From: Selenomonadales bacterium 4137-cl
GTDB taxonomy: Bacteria > Bacillota > Negativicutes > Sporomusales > UBA7701
Assembly: GCA_032334055.1 (NCBI GenBank)
Contig: JAUOZS010000001.1
Coordinates: forward strand, 3,181,501-3,245,500
Length of the DNA: 64,000 bases
Reading direction: 5' to 3'
Below are positions 51,983 through 61,184 of this stretch, piece after piece (positions within the stretch are counted from its first letter, which is position 1; each line of letters opens with the position of its first letter). Below the pieces are notes generated by a model, which saw only the letters and a list, made by a program, of their open reading frames with translations, did no database searches and was not told the origin of the DNA. The position numbers and the translations under genes were made by a program.

Positions 51983-52689
51983 ATTTCCTCCTCCCCTCCG
52001 TTCTCAAGCGCCACAAGGCCGCCGGCGGCGGCGGCGATTATCGCCGCGATGAGGCTCCAGCCGGAGGATAGCGGCGTGAAGGAGCTGAGGAGCAGGTAGA
52101 GCAGGCCTGACAACAGGACGATGATGAGGGCGCTTTTGTTTTGTTTGAGCCCGGGGACGAGGATGGCGGCGAACAGGGCGTAGAGACCGATGCCAAGGCT
52201 GCTCTGGACGGCCGCCGGCAGCACCTGGCCGATGAGGTAGCCGGCGACGGTGCCGGCCGCCCAGGCAACGTAGGCGGCGCCGTTGAGGCCGAGGAGGTAG
52301 GAGGCGGTAAGTCCACCGGCCCTGAGCGAGGCGACGGAGAAGGTTTCGTCGGTGACGCCGAAGGCGATGACGGGCAGCAGTCCGCGGCGCACGCCCCGGA
52401 GGCGGACGGCGAGGGAGGCGCTCATCATCATGTGGCGGAGGTTGAGGAGGAAGGTGGCGAGGACGATGTCGACGGCGGCGATGCCGGCTTTGATGAGGTC
52501 GAGGGCCATGAACTGGCTGGCGCCGGCGAAGACGACGAGGGAAAACAGGCAGGCGTCGGCCAAGGTGACGCCGACCGTCTTGGCAAGCAGGCCGAAGGCC
52601 ATCGCGACGGGGAAATAGCCGACCATGATCGGGACGCCGTCGGCGACTCCTTCCCGCAAGCCCGGCTGCTTTTCGCTCTGCATTGTCAT
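51979..52689 (-). CDS. azlC: AzlC family branched-chain amino acid exporter subunit
   Basis: This 236-residue protein has seven or so membrane segments and the motifs REGVADGVPIMVGYFPVAMAFG, FSLVVFAGASQFMALDLI, LNLRHMMMSASLA and GVTDETFSVA, typical of AzlC. It exports branched-chain or related amino acids. It is divergent from the XRE-cupin gene, which likely regulates it. It starts at ATG 52689 (M-T-M, a second ATG two codons on). Confidence 0.94.
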   Translation of the reverse strand: MTMQSEKQPGLREGVADGVPIMVGYFPVAMAFGLLAKTVGVTLADACLFSLVVFAGASQFMALDLIKAGIAAVDIVLATFLLNLRHMMMSASLAVRLRGVRRGLLPVIAFGVTDETFSVASLRAGGLTASYLLGLNGAAYVAWAAGTVAGYLIGQVLPAAVQSSLGIGLYALFAAILVPGLKQNKSALIIVLLSGLLYLLLSSFTPLSSGWSLIAAIIAAAAGGLVALENGGEEEI

Positions 52690-52753
52690 ACCTCCCGCCT
52701 GTGCGTCCGCGCGCCCGAAATGATATAATATACAAAAAGTGCGCTTCAGCGCC

Positions 52754-52785
52754 CGTGCGTTATTGTACTATGTTTCGTGCGTTAT
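52754..52785. promoter_or_regulatory. Direct repeats in the azlC/XRE-cupin intergenic region
   Basis: CGTGCGTTAT occurs at 52754-52763 and 52776-52785, start to start 22 bases (two helical turns). A candidate operator for the XRE-cupin regulator. Confidence 0.5.
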
Positions 52786-52842
52786 AACGTTTTAAGTGTA
52801 TTATAGCGCGGCGGCGGGCAAAAAACAAGCGGGAGGACGAAC

Positions 52843-53397
52843 GTGAACGACTTGAATATGGTTATCGCGGCTAATCTCCGCCAGGTCCGCGAGGACAGGA
52901 GGCTGAGCCTCGACAAGGTGGCGGAGGCCACCGGGGTGAGCAAGTCGATGCTGGGCCAGATCGAGCGGGGCGAGTCGAATCCGTCGATCACGACGATCTG
53001 GAAGATCGCCAGCGGTCTGAAGATTTCCTTCACGGCGCTGGTGAACGCTCCGCAGGCGGATACGGTGCTGGTGAGCCAGGCGGAGGTGGAGCCACTCGTG
53101 AGCGACGGCGGCAAGTACCGCGTCTACCCGCTCTTCCCGTACGAGGAGGGCCGCCGGTTCGAGATTTACACGGTGGAGATCGAGCCGGGCGGCGGCTTTG
53201 AGAGCGATTCGCACGGCGAACGGACGCAGGAGTTCGTGACGGTTTTCGACGGCGAGCTGACGCTGGCGACGACCAGCCGGGAGTATACGCTGAAACGCGG
53301 CGAATCGATCCGCTTCCGGGCCGACCGGCCGCATTCCTACCGCAACGCGACGGCGGCGCTGACGCGCTTGAGCCTGACGATCCATTACCCGGCGTGA
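52843..53397 (+). CDS. XRE-family regulator with C-terminal cupin domain
   Basis: This 184-residue protein starts at GTG 52843 after GGGAGGACGAAC. The helix-turn-helix (LSLDKVAEATGVSKSMLGQIERGESNPSITTIWKIA, residues 24-60) and the cupin (about 100-180, GGGFESDSHGERTQEFVTVFDGELTL and RADRPHSYRN) match the PuuR/AzlB-like group that sits next to azlCD. It is read divergently from azlC and probably senses an amino acid through the cupin pocket. Confidence 0.93.
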   Translation: MNDLNMVIAANLRQVREDRRLSLDKVAEATGVSKSMLGQIERGESNPSITTIWKIASGLKISFTALVNAPQADTVLVSQAEVEPLVSDGGKYRVYPLFPYEEGRRFEIYTVEIEPGGGFESDSHGERTQEFVTVFDGELTLATTSREYTLKRGESIRFRADRPHSYRNATAALTRLSLTIHYPA

Positions 53398-53417
53398 AAC
53401 GGGAGCCATTACATGAA

Positions 53418-53447
53418 CGAGCCCGCGGGGTATAGTCCGCGGGCTCG
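53418..53447. terminator. Hairpin between converging genes
   Basis: CGAGCCCGCGG and CCGCGGGCTCG pair over 11 bases around GGTATAGT; no U-run, between the XRE-cupin and phytase stops. Confidence 0.6.
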
Positions 53448-53451
53448 CGAC

Positions 53452-54399
53452 TTACAGCCTGGTGCCGTCCGAGAGCGGCCGGGGACGGGTTTTGAGCCAG
53501 TCGCTCCACGATAGTGGCAGGTCGTCGGGGCTGGTGGTGACATAGCGGTAGAATTCCCCGATAAACCTGGCGCGTTCTAAGTAGGCTTCCCTGGCCCAGC
53601 CCTCTTTCGCCGGCGCCGCGGCGAGCAGGTCGACGCCGCCGAGGAGGTGCTGACGGCTGGCGATGTCGGCCAGCGTTACTTTCTTGCCGTTGCGAAGGAT
53701 GTCGTACATGACCAGGAAGGTGGTGGTCCGGCCGTGCCCCGCCCGGCAGTGAAAGTGGAGCCAGGCGCCCGGGGGAAGCTGGTTGACGAACCGGACGAAT
53801 CTGTCCACGGCGGCGTCGGCGGGCCGGACATGGTCGGTGGCGGTGATGCGGAAGTAGCCGGCTTTGTTGGCGGCCGCGACCTCAGCCTCGGATGCCACGG
53901 CGCCGACGGTCATTTTGCGGAGCTTGACTTTGCCGTGGCGCGGCTTGGACCGGGCGATGTCCACTTCCCGGACGGCGCGGAGGCCGTCGAGCCGGGCTCG
54001 CTCGTCAGCCAGCACCTGGTCGAAGGTTTTGCCTTTGTTGGCCCAGTTCTGGACGCCGTACCAGCTGACCGCCGCGCCGTTCAGGAAGCCGTGCGATTCT
54101 TCCCGCAGGTCGACGATTATGACGTTGTTGCCGAGGTGGGGCAACATTTCCATAAGCTCGCCCTCGGAAAACTGGGAGCTGCCTGAGGCGCGGAGGGTGA
54201 CCAGACCGCGCGCGGACGGCATCGCCGGCCGGACGTCGCGCCATTCGCCAGTCGTGGTGCGAAAGCTGGACGGCAGCGAAGCGCTGTCCGGTCTGTCGAT
54301 GACGAGCAGCGGCGGCGGGGAGTCGCTTCGCTGCGCCAGGGCTGACGAACATGTCAAGATGAGCAGCAATATAATGAATAAAGCAAACCGTTTTTTCAT
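53452..54399 (-). CDS. Protein-tyrosine-phosphatase-like phytase (PTPLP family)
   Basis: This 315-residue protein has a signal peptide (MKKRFALFIILLLILTCSSALA). The P-loop is HFHCRAGHGRTT with Cys218 and Arg224, and Asp189 in TATDH is the candidate general acid. The fold with IIVDLREESHGFLNG and SWYGVQNWANKGKTFD matches cysteine phytases of Selenomonas ruminantium and Mitsuokella, which remove phosphates from myo-inositol hexakisphosphate. It is exported, so it probably acts in the periplasm or at the surface. It converges with the XRE-cupin gene. Confidence 0.93.
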   Translation of the reverse strand: MKKRFALFIILLLILTCSSALAQRSDSPPPLLVIDRPDSASLPSSFRTTTGEWRDVRPAMPSARGLVTLRASGSSQFSEGELMEMLPHLGNNVIIVDLREESHGFLNGAAVSWYGVQNWANKGKTFDQVLADERARLDGLRAVREVDIARSKPRHGKVKLRKMTVGAVASEAEVAAANKAGYFRITATDHVRPADAAVDRFVRFVNQLPPGAWLHFHCRAGHGRTTTFLVMYDILRNGKKVTLADIASRQHLLGGVDLLAAAPAKEGWAREAYLERARFIGEFYRYVTTSPDDLPLSWSDWLKTRPRPLSDGTRL

Positions 54400-54616
54400 G
54401 GCGGGTATCCTTTCCGATTTTTTCGCAACGGCGTTTAAGGCCGGTTATGTCTATATTATAGTACGGACCGGCCGGCGGCGTCAGGGCTTTATTTGACGCT
54501 GGAGACGATTTATGGTATCTTTAACAGGTGTGCCGGAATACTACGCCGCCGCTGACGCGACGGCTTTTGCTTTTTGCTGGCGACCGGTAGTTTTAATACA
54601 GAAAGGCGGTTTTTCG

Positions 54617-56224
54617 TTGATAAGCACTAACGGTCTGAGTCTCGCGTTCGGAAAACGGATTTTGTTCAAGGATGTGAATATAAAGTTCACCCCCGGCAAC
54701 TGCTACGGGCTGATCGGCGCGAACGGCACCGGCAAGTCGACTTTCCTGAAGATCCTCGCCGGCGATATCGAGCCGACGAGCGGAACGGTGGATATTACCC
54801 CCGGGGAACGGCTGGCGGTGCTGCGGCAGAATCACTACGAGTTCGACGGGTTCGAGGCGCTGCAGACGGTCATTATGGGCCACGCACGGTTGTACGCGAT
54901 CATGGAGGCGAAGGACGCGCTGTACGCCAAGCCCGATTTTTCGGATGAGGACGGTCTGAAGGTGTCCGAGCTGGAGGCCGAGTTCGCGGAGCTGAACGGC
55001 TGGGAGGCCGAGACGGAGGCGGCGAAGCTGCTGAACGGACTGGGCATCTCGGAGGAGCTTCACAGCCAGAAAATGAGCGAACTGAGCGGCAATGAGAAGG
55101 TGCGGGTGCTGCTGGCGCAGGCGCTGTTCGGCAACCCCGACGTGCTGCTGCTGGACGAGCCGACCAACCACCTGGATATCGAGGCCATCCGCTGGCTGGA
55201 GGATTTCCTGTACAACTTCGCCAACACGGTGATCGTGGTGTCGCATGACCGCCATTTCCTCAACCAGGTGTGCACCCATATCGCGGATATCGATTTCGGC
55301 AAGATCCAGCTGTATGTGGGCAACTACGATTTCTGGCTGGAGTCGAGCGAGCTGGCGCTGAAGCTGGCTAAGGAGGCCAACCGCAAGACCGAGGAGAAGA
55401 TGAAGGAGCTGCAGACCTTCATCCAGCGATTCAGCGCCAACGCGTCGAAGTCGCGCCAGGCGACGTCGCGCAAGAAGCTGCTGGAGAAGCTGACGCTCGA
55501 GGATATCAGGCCGTCGTCGCGCAAGTACCCGTATATCGCTTTCAAGCCCGACCGCGAGGCGGGCGACCAGTTGCTGACGGTGGAGGGGCTTGCGAAGGCC
55601 ATCGACGGCGAGAAGGTGCTGGACGGTTTCACCCTGCGGGTGGAGAAGGGCGATAAGATCGCCTTCGTGGGCGAGGACAGCCTCGCGAAGACGACGCTGT
55701 TCAAGATCCTGGCGGGCGAGATGGCGGCCGACGAGGGCGAATTCAAGTGGGGTGTGACGACTTCGCAGGCTTACTTTCCGAAGGATAACGGCGCATTTTT
55801 CGACGGCTGCGAGCTTAGTCTCGTCGATTGGTTGCGCCAGTTTTCCCGCGACCAGGAGGAGACCTTCATCAGGGGCTTTCTCGGGCGGATGCTGTTTTCG
55901 GGCGAGGAGAGCCTAAAGGAGGCGAACGTGCTGTCGGGCGGCGAGAAGGTGCGGTGCATGCTGGCCAAGATGATGCTGAGCGGGGCGAATGTGCTGATTT
56001 TCGACGAGCCGACCAACCATCTCGATCTGGAGTCGATCACGGCGCTCAACAACGGGCTGATCACCTTCGGCGGCACCATCCTGTTCGCGTCCCACGACCA
56101 CCAGTTCGTGCAGACGGTGGCCAACCGGATTGTGGAAATAACGCCGGCGGGGGTCATCGACCGGCGGACGACGTACGACGAGTACCTGGAACAGCGAAAC
56201 GCGCTGCTGCAAAGTTTGGCATAA
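54617..56224 (+). CDS. ABC-F family ATPase (YkpA/YbiT type)
   Basis: This 535-residue protein starts at TTG 54617 with AGAAAGGCGG upstream; the frame reaching back to 54512 is not coding-like. It has two ATP-binding domains: GANGTGKST, LSGNEKVRV and LLLDEPTNHLD in the first; the P-loop of the second is the subfamily variant VGEDSLAKTTLF, then LSGGEKVRC and FDEPTNHLDLESI. The linker region (about 230-330) has the KxxRQATSRKKLLEKL pattern of translation-type ABC-F proteins. It has no membrane domain and probably acts on the ribosome. A resistance role is possible but not evident. Confidence 0.94.
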   Translation: MISTNGLSLAFGKRILFKDVNIKFTPGNCYGLIGANGTGKSTFLKILAGDIEPTSGTVDITPGERLAVLRQNHYEFDGFEALQTVIMGHARLYAIMEAKDALYAKPDFSDEDGLKVSELEAEFAELNGWEAETEAAKLLNGLGISEELHSQKMSELSGNEKVRVLLAQALFGNPDVLLLDEPTNHLDIEAIRWLEDFLYNFANTVIVVSHDRHFLNQVCTHIADIDFGKIQLYVGNYDFWLESSELALKLAKEANRKTEEKMKELQTFIQRFSANASKSRQATSRKKLLEKLTLEDIRPSSRKYPYIAFKPDREAGDQLLTVEGLAKAIDGEKVLDGFTLRVEKGDKIAFVGEDSLAKTTLFKILAGEMAADEGEFKWGVTTSQAYFPKDNGAFFDGCELSLVDWLRQFSRDQEETFIRGFLGRMLFSGEESLKEANVLSGGEKVRCMLAKMMLSGANVLIFDEPTNHLDLESITALNNGLITFGGTILFASHDHQFVQTVANRIVEITPAGVIDRRTTYDEYLEQRNALLQSLA

Positions 56225-56230
56225 AAAAGA

Positions 56231-56262
56231 GCCTGCGGTTTCCCGGCCGCGGGCCTTTCCGT
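56231..56262 (+). terminator. Possible terminator after the ABC-F gene
   Basis: GCCTGCGG-TTTCCCGG-CCGCGGGC with one G-U pair and a short T stretch; weak. Confidence 0.5.
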
Positions 56263-56345
56263 CGGTACGTATCGCCGCCGGGAGAAGAAGGCATAATAGA
56301 AAAGTATGGCAAGAAATATATGCATAGATGGGGAGCTGTTTGGGT

Positions 56346-57341
56346 ATGAAGGAGAGGTTCGCCGGTATTGTGGGGCTCGGCTCCTATGTGCCGGACAGGG
56401 TGGTCACCAACCGGGATATGGAACGGCTGGTGGAGACGACGGATGAGTGGATCGCGGCGCGCACGGGCATTCGCGAGCGGCGCTTCGCCGCCGAGGGCGA
56501 GACGACGGCCACGATGGCGACGCGGGCGGCCGAACGGGCGCTGGCGGACGCCGGCGTGGGCGCGGAGGAGCTCGATCTGATCATCGTCGCGACGGTGACG
56601 CCTGATATGCTTTTCCCGTCGACGGCGTGCCTGGTGCAAACCAACCTGAAGGCGACGCGGGCCGCCGCTTTCGACCTTACGGCGGTCTGCTCGGGGTTCG
56701 TGTACGGCCTGGTGGTAGGCAGCGAGTTCATCAGGGCGGGGACGTACCGCAAGGTGCTGGTGATCGGCGCGGAGACGCTGTCGCGGATAACGGACACGAC
56801 CGACCGTAACACGGTGATCGTGTTCGCCGACGGGGCGGGAGCGGCTGTGTTGGCGGAAACCGCTCCCGGGTTCGGGATTATCGGCGCCGATCTGGGAGCC
56901 GACGGCAACGGCGCCGAGCTGCTGAAGCTGCCGGCCGGCGGGTCGCGGCAGCCAGCCACGGCGGCGACGGTCGCCGAGCGTCTGCATTATATCCGGATGA
57001 ACGGCCGGGAAGTGTTCAAGTTCGCGGTCAAGATCATGGGCGATTCGGCGCTCAAGGCGCTGGCGAAGGCAAACGTCGCGCCGGCCGAGGTCGCCTGCCT
57101 GGTGCCCCATCAGGCGAATCTGCGGATTATCGAGGCGGCGGCCAAACGGCTCGGCATGCCGATGGACAAGGTGTACGTGAATGTGGACCGGTATGGCAAT
57201 ACCTCGGCGGCGTCGGTGCCGATAGCGCTTGACGAGGCTGTGCGGGCCGGCCGGGTGAGACACGACGATGTGGTGGTGATGGTCGGCTTCGGCGGCGGGC
57301 TGACCTGGGGGTCGTGCGCGGTTAGATGGGGCAAGGGATGA
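56346..57341 (+). CDS. fabH: Beta-ketoacyl-ACP synthase III
   Basis: This 331-residue protein starts at ATG 56346 with GGGAGC upstream. The active-site set is Cys115 (LTAVCSGFVYG), His255 (VPHQANLR) and Asn285 (YGNTSAAS), the classic Cys-His-Asn triad. The C-terminus has GFGGGLTWGSCAVRW. It condenses an acyl-CoA with malonyl-ACP to start fatty acid synthesis. No other fab genes adjoin it, so this may be a second FabH or simply a dispersed gene. Confidence 0.94.
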   Translation: MKERFAGIVGLGSYVPDRVVTNRDMERLVETTDEWIAARTGIRERRFAAEGETTATMATRAAERALADAGVGAEELDLIIVATVTPDMLFPSTACLVQTNLKATRAAAFDLTAVCSGFVYGLVVGSEFIRAGTYRKVLVIGAETLSRITDTTDRNTVIVFADGAGAAVLAETAPGFGIIGADLGADGNGAELLKLPAGGSRQPATAATVAERLHYIRMNGREVFKFAVKIMGDSALKALAKANVAPAEVACLVPHQANLRIIEAAAKRLGMPMDKVYVNVDRYGNTSAASVPIALDEAVRAGRVRHDDVVVMVGFGGGLTWGSCAVRWGKG

Positions 57342-57461
57342 GGGATAGAATGCCCGGTGCTTGCAGGAAGCGGCAAAACCGGGTATAATTTTTTAGTACG
57401 TTTTTTAGAGACGGCATTATCGCCGGTGTGTTTACACCGGCGGCAGATAAGCGGAGGAAAA

Positions 57462-59072
57462 ATGTCTGTTAACGAAACTAATCCCCGCCGGACGTTCGCG
57501 ATCATTTCCCACCCGGACGCCGGCAAGACGACGCTGACGGAGAAGCTGCTGCTGTACGGCGGGGCGATCCATCTGGCCGGGTCGGTGAAGGCGCGCAAGG
57601 CCCAGAAGCACGCCGTGTCTGACTGGATGGAGATCGAGAAGCAGCGCGGCATTTCGGTGACTTCGAGCGTGCTGCAGTTCGACTATCAGGGTATCCGCGT
57701 CAACATCCTCGACACCCCCGGCCACCAGGATTTCAGCGAGGATACTTACCGGACGCTGATCGCCGCCGACAGTGCGGTGATGATCATTGACGTCGCCAAG
57801 GGCGTGGAGGAGCAGACGAAAAAGCTGTTCCGGGTGTGCAAGGACCGGGGCATCCCGATATTCACGTTCGTCAACAAACTGGACCGGTTCGGCCGCAATC
57901 CGTTCGAGCTGATGGAGGAGATCGAGAAGGTGCTGGGCATCCGCGCTTATCCGATGAACTGGCCGGTGGGCGTGGACGGCAACTATAAGGGCGTGTATAA
58001 CCGCCAGCTTAATCAGGTGGAGCTGTTCGCGAAGGACGATTCCCACGGCCAGCGGGCGGTGCCGTCGACGACGGGCAACGTGGAGGACGCGGCCTTCCGT
58101 CAGTTGCTGGGCGAGGATGCCCATCAGGCGCTGTGCGACGATATCGCTCTGCTTGATATGGCAGGGGACGAGTTCGATTACGATAAGGTGGCCCGCGGCG
58201 ATCTGACGCCGATGTTTTTCGGCAGCGCGATGACCAATTTCGGCGTGCGGCCGTTCTTGGAGGAGTTTTTGCGGCTGGCCCCCCCTCCCGCTCCCCGCCG
58301 CTCGTCGGAGGAAATCGTCAGCCCGGAGAGCGACGTTTTTTCGGCGTTCGTGTTCAAGATTCAGGCGAATATGAACCCCGCCCACCGCGACCGCATCGCT
58401 TTCATCCGCATCTGCTCGGGGAGGTTCGAGCGGGGCATGAACGTGTACCACGTGCAGTCGGGCAAGCAGGTGAAGCTCAGCCAGCCCCAGCAGTTCCTGG
58501 CCCAGGAGCGGACGCTGGTGGAGGAGGCCCTGCCGGGCGATATCATCGGGCTGTTCGATCCGGGTATTTTCGCGATCGGCGATACGCTCTGCCAGCCGGG
58601 CCACGAGATCCGCTTCGAGGATTTTCCCGTTTTCCCGCCCGAGCAGTTCGCCAGGGTGCAGGCCAAGGATACGATGAAGCGCAAGCAGTTCGTGAAGGGT
58701 ATGACCCAGTTGACCCAGGAGGGAGCGGTGCAGGTTTTCCGCCAGCCGAGCGTGGTCGAGTCGTTCGTGGTCGGCGTGGTCGGCAGCCTGCAGTTCGAGG
58801 TGCTGCAGTATCGCCTGAAGCAGGAGTACGGCGTCGATATCCTGATGAATTCGTTGCCGTACGGCCTGGCCCGCTGGGTGGCCGGCCCGGGGCTTAACCC
58901 AAAGGCGCTCAAGGGCATGGATAACGGCATGGTGCTGGAGGATACCAGGGGACGCCCGCTGGTGCTGATTACGACCGAGTGGCAGCTTAACTGGGTGAAG
59001 GAACGCAATCCGGGCGTGGAGTTTTACGCCGCGCCGCCCGATAACGCCGCCAATGCGCGGGATGTTGTATAG
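57462..59072 (+). CDS. prfC: Peptide chain release factor 3
   Basis: This 536-residue GTPase has the G1 motif AIISHPDAGKTTLTEKLLLYGGAI, KQRGISVTSS (G2), DTPGHQDFSEDTYRTL (G3) and FVNKLDRFGRNPFEL (G4), then a domain with MFFGSAMTNFGVRPFLEEFL. This is RF3, which recycles RF1 and RF2 from the ribosome. The ATG follows GCGGAGGAAAA. The stretch before it holds CGCCGGTGTGTTTACACCGGCG, a small hairpin (57421-57442). It is near the usual 526-529 length. Confidence 0.96.
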   Translation: MSVNETNPRRTFAIISHPDAGKTTLTEKLLLYGGAIHLAGSVKARKAQKHAVSDWMEIEKQRGISVTSSVLQFDYQGIRVNILDTPGHQDFSEDTYRTLIAADSAVMIIDVAKGVEEQTKKLFRVCKDRGIPIFTFVNKLDRFGRNPFELMEEIEKVLGIRAYPMNWPVGVDGNYKGVYNRQLNQVELFAKDDSHGQRAVPSTTGNVEDAAFRQLLGEDAHQALCDDIALLDMAGDEFDYDKVARGDLTPMFFGSAMTNFGVRPFLEEFLRLAPPPAPRRSSEEIVSPESDVFSAFVFKIQANMNPAHRDRIAFIRICSGRFERGMNVYHVQSGKQVKLSQPQQFLAQERTLVEEALPGDIIGLFDPGIFAIGDTLCQPGHEIRFEDFPVFPPEQFARVQAKDTMKRKQFVKGMTQLTQEGAVQVFRQPSVVESFVVGVVGSLQFEVLQYRLKQEYGVDILMNSLPYGLARWVAGPGLNPKALKGMDNGMVLEDTRGRPLVLITTEWQLNWVKERNPGVEFYAAPPDNAANARDVV

Positions 59073-59131
59073 GACGGCGGCTTGCGGTAAAATAAGTAGG
59101 TATGGATGATATATGTGGAGGAGATGATGGT

Positions 59132-59446
59132 ATGGAAGGGGAAAATGCCAAGGATTTTTTCGCGGCCCTCGGTTTTGAGGCAACGGAGATCGAGGACGGC
59201 CTGACGGCGCTGTGCTATGAGACAGGCCCGCAAGGAGGCTTCGCGCTGCTGACCGACAACGAGGGTGCGTTGCCGGAGAGCCTGGAGCGGCCGCTGGTTT
59301 TCGCCTGCTATACGCCGGACGGGGCGTACGAGTGGAGCGCCGGCTTCAAGGACGCGCTGGAGTTCAAGGACGTCTGGACGGAAGGGGCGACGGCGGAGGA
59401 AAAGCTCGCCGCCTTGCATCGGTACCGGGAACGCATGGCATTATAG
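59132..59446 (+). CDS. Small acidic protein of unknown function
   Basis: This 104-residue protein starts at ATG 59132 with GGAGGAG nine bases upstream; an earlier ATG (59102) lacks this. It is strongly acidic (DDG, ATEIEDG, EGATAEEK) with a likely alpha/beta fold and one aromatic-rich stretch (ACYTPDGAYEWSAGF). No motif is recognised. It follows prfC by about 60 bases and ends at a terminator. Confidence 0.75.
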   Translation: MEGENAKDFFAALGFEATEIEDGLTALCYETGPQGGFALLTDNEGALPESLERPLVFACYTPDGAYEWSAGFKDALEFKDVWTEGATAEEKLAALHRYRERMAL

Positions 59447-59453
59447 GGTAATT

Positions 59454-59488
59454 AACGGCCTGAACCCGTTTAGGGGTTCAGGCCGTTT
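59454..59488 (+). terminator. Intrinsic terminator
   Basis: AACGGCCTGAACCC-GTTTA-GGGGTTCAGGCCGTTT; perfect 13-base stem closing the prfC/small-protein unit. Confidence 0.85.
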
Positions 59489-59565
59489 GCTTACGTAACC
59501 GTATCAGGGTATACCGGTTCGGGAAATGTATAAACAGTTTGATTAGTCGTGTATGGAGGCAGCGT

Positions 59566-60204
59566 ATGAGGAAGAAATTACAGGCGTATCTGTTCTGGGT
59601 TCTATTGATTTTCCTGGCAGTCGGACTCGTTTATCCGCCGATCGGGGTAGTGGCTTTAACATGCATGCTGGCTCCTGTGGTTATCGCCCCCTTCAAAGGG
59701 CGCTACTGGTGCGGCAATTTTTGTCCCCGCGGCAGTTTTTGGGATAATGTGCTGGCCCGGGTTTCACCCCAAAAACCCATCCCGCCGTTTTTCCGCAGCA
59801 AGGGGTTTCGGATTTTTATGGTCTTATTGATATTTACCGTCTTCGGGGTGCAGATGTACTACGCCTGGGGCGATCTCGCCGCCATCGGAATGGTGTTCGT
59901 CCGAATCATCCTAGTGACTACCTTGGTAGGAATCGGGTTGGCGTTTGTGTATCATCACCGGACATGGTGTTCGTTCTGCCCGATGGGTACGCTCGCTAGC
60001 TGGCTCAGCGCCAAGCCACAACCGAAACCGTTAGCCGTCAGCGATGCGTGCGTCGGATGCAAGCTGTGTACAACCGCTTGCCCGCTCCAGCTCTCCCCCT
60101 ATGAGGCAAAGGGCAGCAAGACAGGCTTTGTTCACAGCGATTGCCTCAAATGCAGTCGATGCGTGGAGAAGTGCCCGAAAAAAGCCTTGAGCTTCGGGCA
60201 ATAG
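59566..60204 (+). CDS. NapH/CcoG-like membrane polyferredoxin
   Basis: This 212-residue protein starts at ATG 59566 behind GGAGG. Membrane segments at about 9-27, 71-90 and 100-120 alternate with CGNFCPRGSFWDN (residues 47-59) and CSFCPMGTLASW, the CxxxCP motifs of the NapH/CcoG family. The C-terminus has CVGCKLCTTACP and CLKCSRCVEKCP, so two [4Fe-4S] clusters. It probably moves electrons across or along the membrane to a partner not present here. Confidence 0.9.
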   Translation: MRKKLQAYLFWVLLIFLAVGLVYPPIGVVALTCMLAPVVIAPFKGRYWCGNFCPRGSFWDNVLARVSPQKPIPPFFRSKGFRIFMVLLIFTVFGVQMYYAWGDLAAIGMVFVRIILVTTLVGIGLAFVYHHRTWCSFCPMGTLASWLSAKPQPKPLAVSDACVGCKLCTTACPLQLSPYEAKGSKTGFVHSDCLKCSRCVEKCPKKALSFGQ

Positions 60205-60306
60205 TTATATTAGCGCGTTACCGCCGGGGCGCCGGCCGCCTGCGGTCGGCGGGGAAGGCGGCTCAGAACGTCAGCAGGGCCGCCGCCAGCCTGGGAGGCG
60301 GTCCGA

Positions 60307-60921
60307 CTAAAAAGCTGCGGCTGATTGTTCCGTTGCGAGCAGCGCCTGGGCGAAGATATCCTGAGCCTTGTCAGGGGCGGCTTCAATCCCCTCGCAGATG
60401 ATCGTTCTGAGGTCGGAGATTCCCAGCATGGCGAGCAGGGATTTCAGATAGGGGACGGCATGGTCGAACGCCTGCGCCGGGCCGGAGGAAAAACAGCCGC
60501 CGCGGACATGGATGAGCAGGACCGGCTTGTCCGGCACCAGTCCCTTCCAGCCGGCGTCGCCGTACGAAAAAGTTTTGCCCGCGACCGCGATGGTGGCGAT
60601 GTAGGCCGGGAGCATAGGCGGGAACTGCAGGTTCCACATCGGCGCGGCGATGATTACCTTGTCGGCCGCAATGAACTGGCCGGTAAACCGGTCTACCTTC
60701 GCCAGGAGCCGCTTTTCTGCGGCCGTTTGCTGCTCTGCCGGCTTGTCCCAGGCCTCCAGTACAGCGGCGTCGATAACCGGAATTTCCGTTTTGTAGAGGT
60801 CGAGCTCAACGATCGTGTCGGCCGGGTTGCGTTTTCGGTACGCTGTAAGGAATGACTGCAGGAGCCGAGCGGTATGCGAATTTTTGCGCGGATTGGCGAT
60901 GATCGCCAGGACTTGCGCCAT
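60307..60921 (-). CDS. FMN-dependent NADH-azoreductase-like flavoprotein
   Basis: This 204-residue protein starts at ATG 60919-60921 (MAQVLAIIANPRKNSHTARLL); the longer frame has no coding character. The flavodoxin-like fold has NPRKNSHTARLL (FMN phosphate loop), AAPMWNLQFPPMLPAYI and VRGGCFSSGP, as in AzoR. It would reduce quinones or azo dyes using NAD(P)H. It is followed on the minus strand by no other gene within 100 bases. The ribosome binding site is weak (GGTGAAATCT). Confidence 0.9.
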   Translation of the reverse strand: MAQVLAIIANPRKNSHTARLLQSFLTAYRKRNPADTIVELDLYKTEIPVIDAAVLEAWDKPAEQQTAAEKRLLAKVDRFTGQFIAADKVIIAAPMWNLQFPPMLPAYIATIAVAGKTFSYGDAGWKGLVPDKPVLLIHVRGGCFSSGPAQAFDHAVPYLKSLLAMLGISDLRTIICEGIEAAPDKAQDIFAQALLATEQSAAAF

Positions 60922-61184
60922 AGATTTCACCAGCCTTTTGTCATTTTGGCGGCGGCTTATTGGGGGCGTCACCCCCGGAGCGGCAGCCATCAACTTTAGT
61001 GCGTATTTCATGTTTTCGATTTTCGGCTGGCATCCCCTGCCGTCGTCGGGGCAAGCACCCGTATATTTTCCGCCGCGGGAAGCGGCAATGCGGCCTTGCA
61101 CAAAAAAGAGCTCCGCCCCGCGCCATGCACTGAACCCCGGCCAATGGACACAGATAAAAAGCCCTATCGTAGGATTAGATGAGA

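Noticed and set aside
60141..60401. 86-residue plus-strand frame after the NapH-like gene
   Set aside because: It overlaps the end of that gene in another frame and runs into the antisense of the azoreductase-like gene; composition is arginine/alanine-rich.
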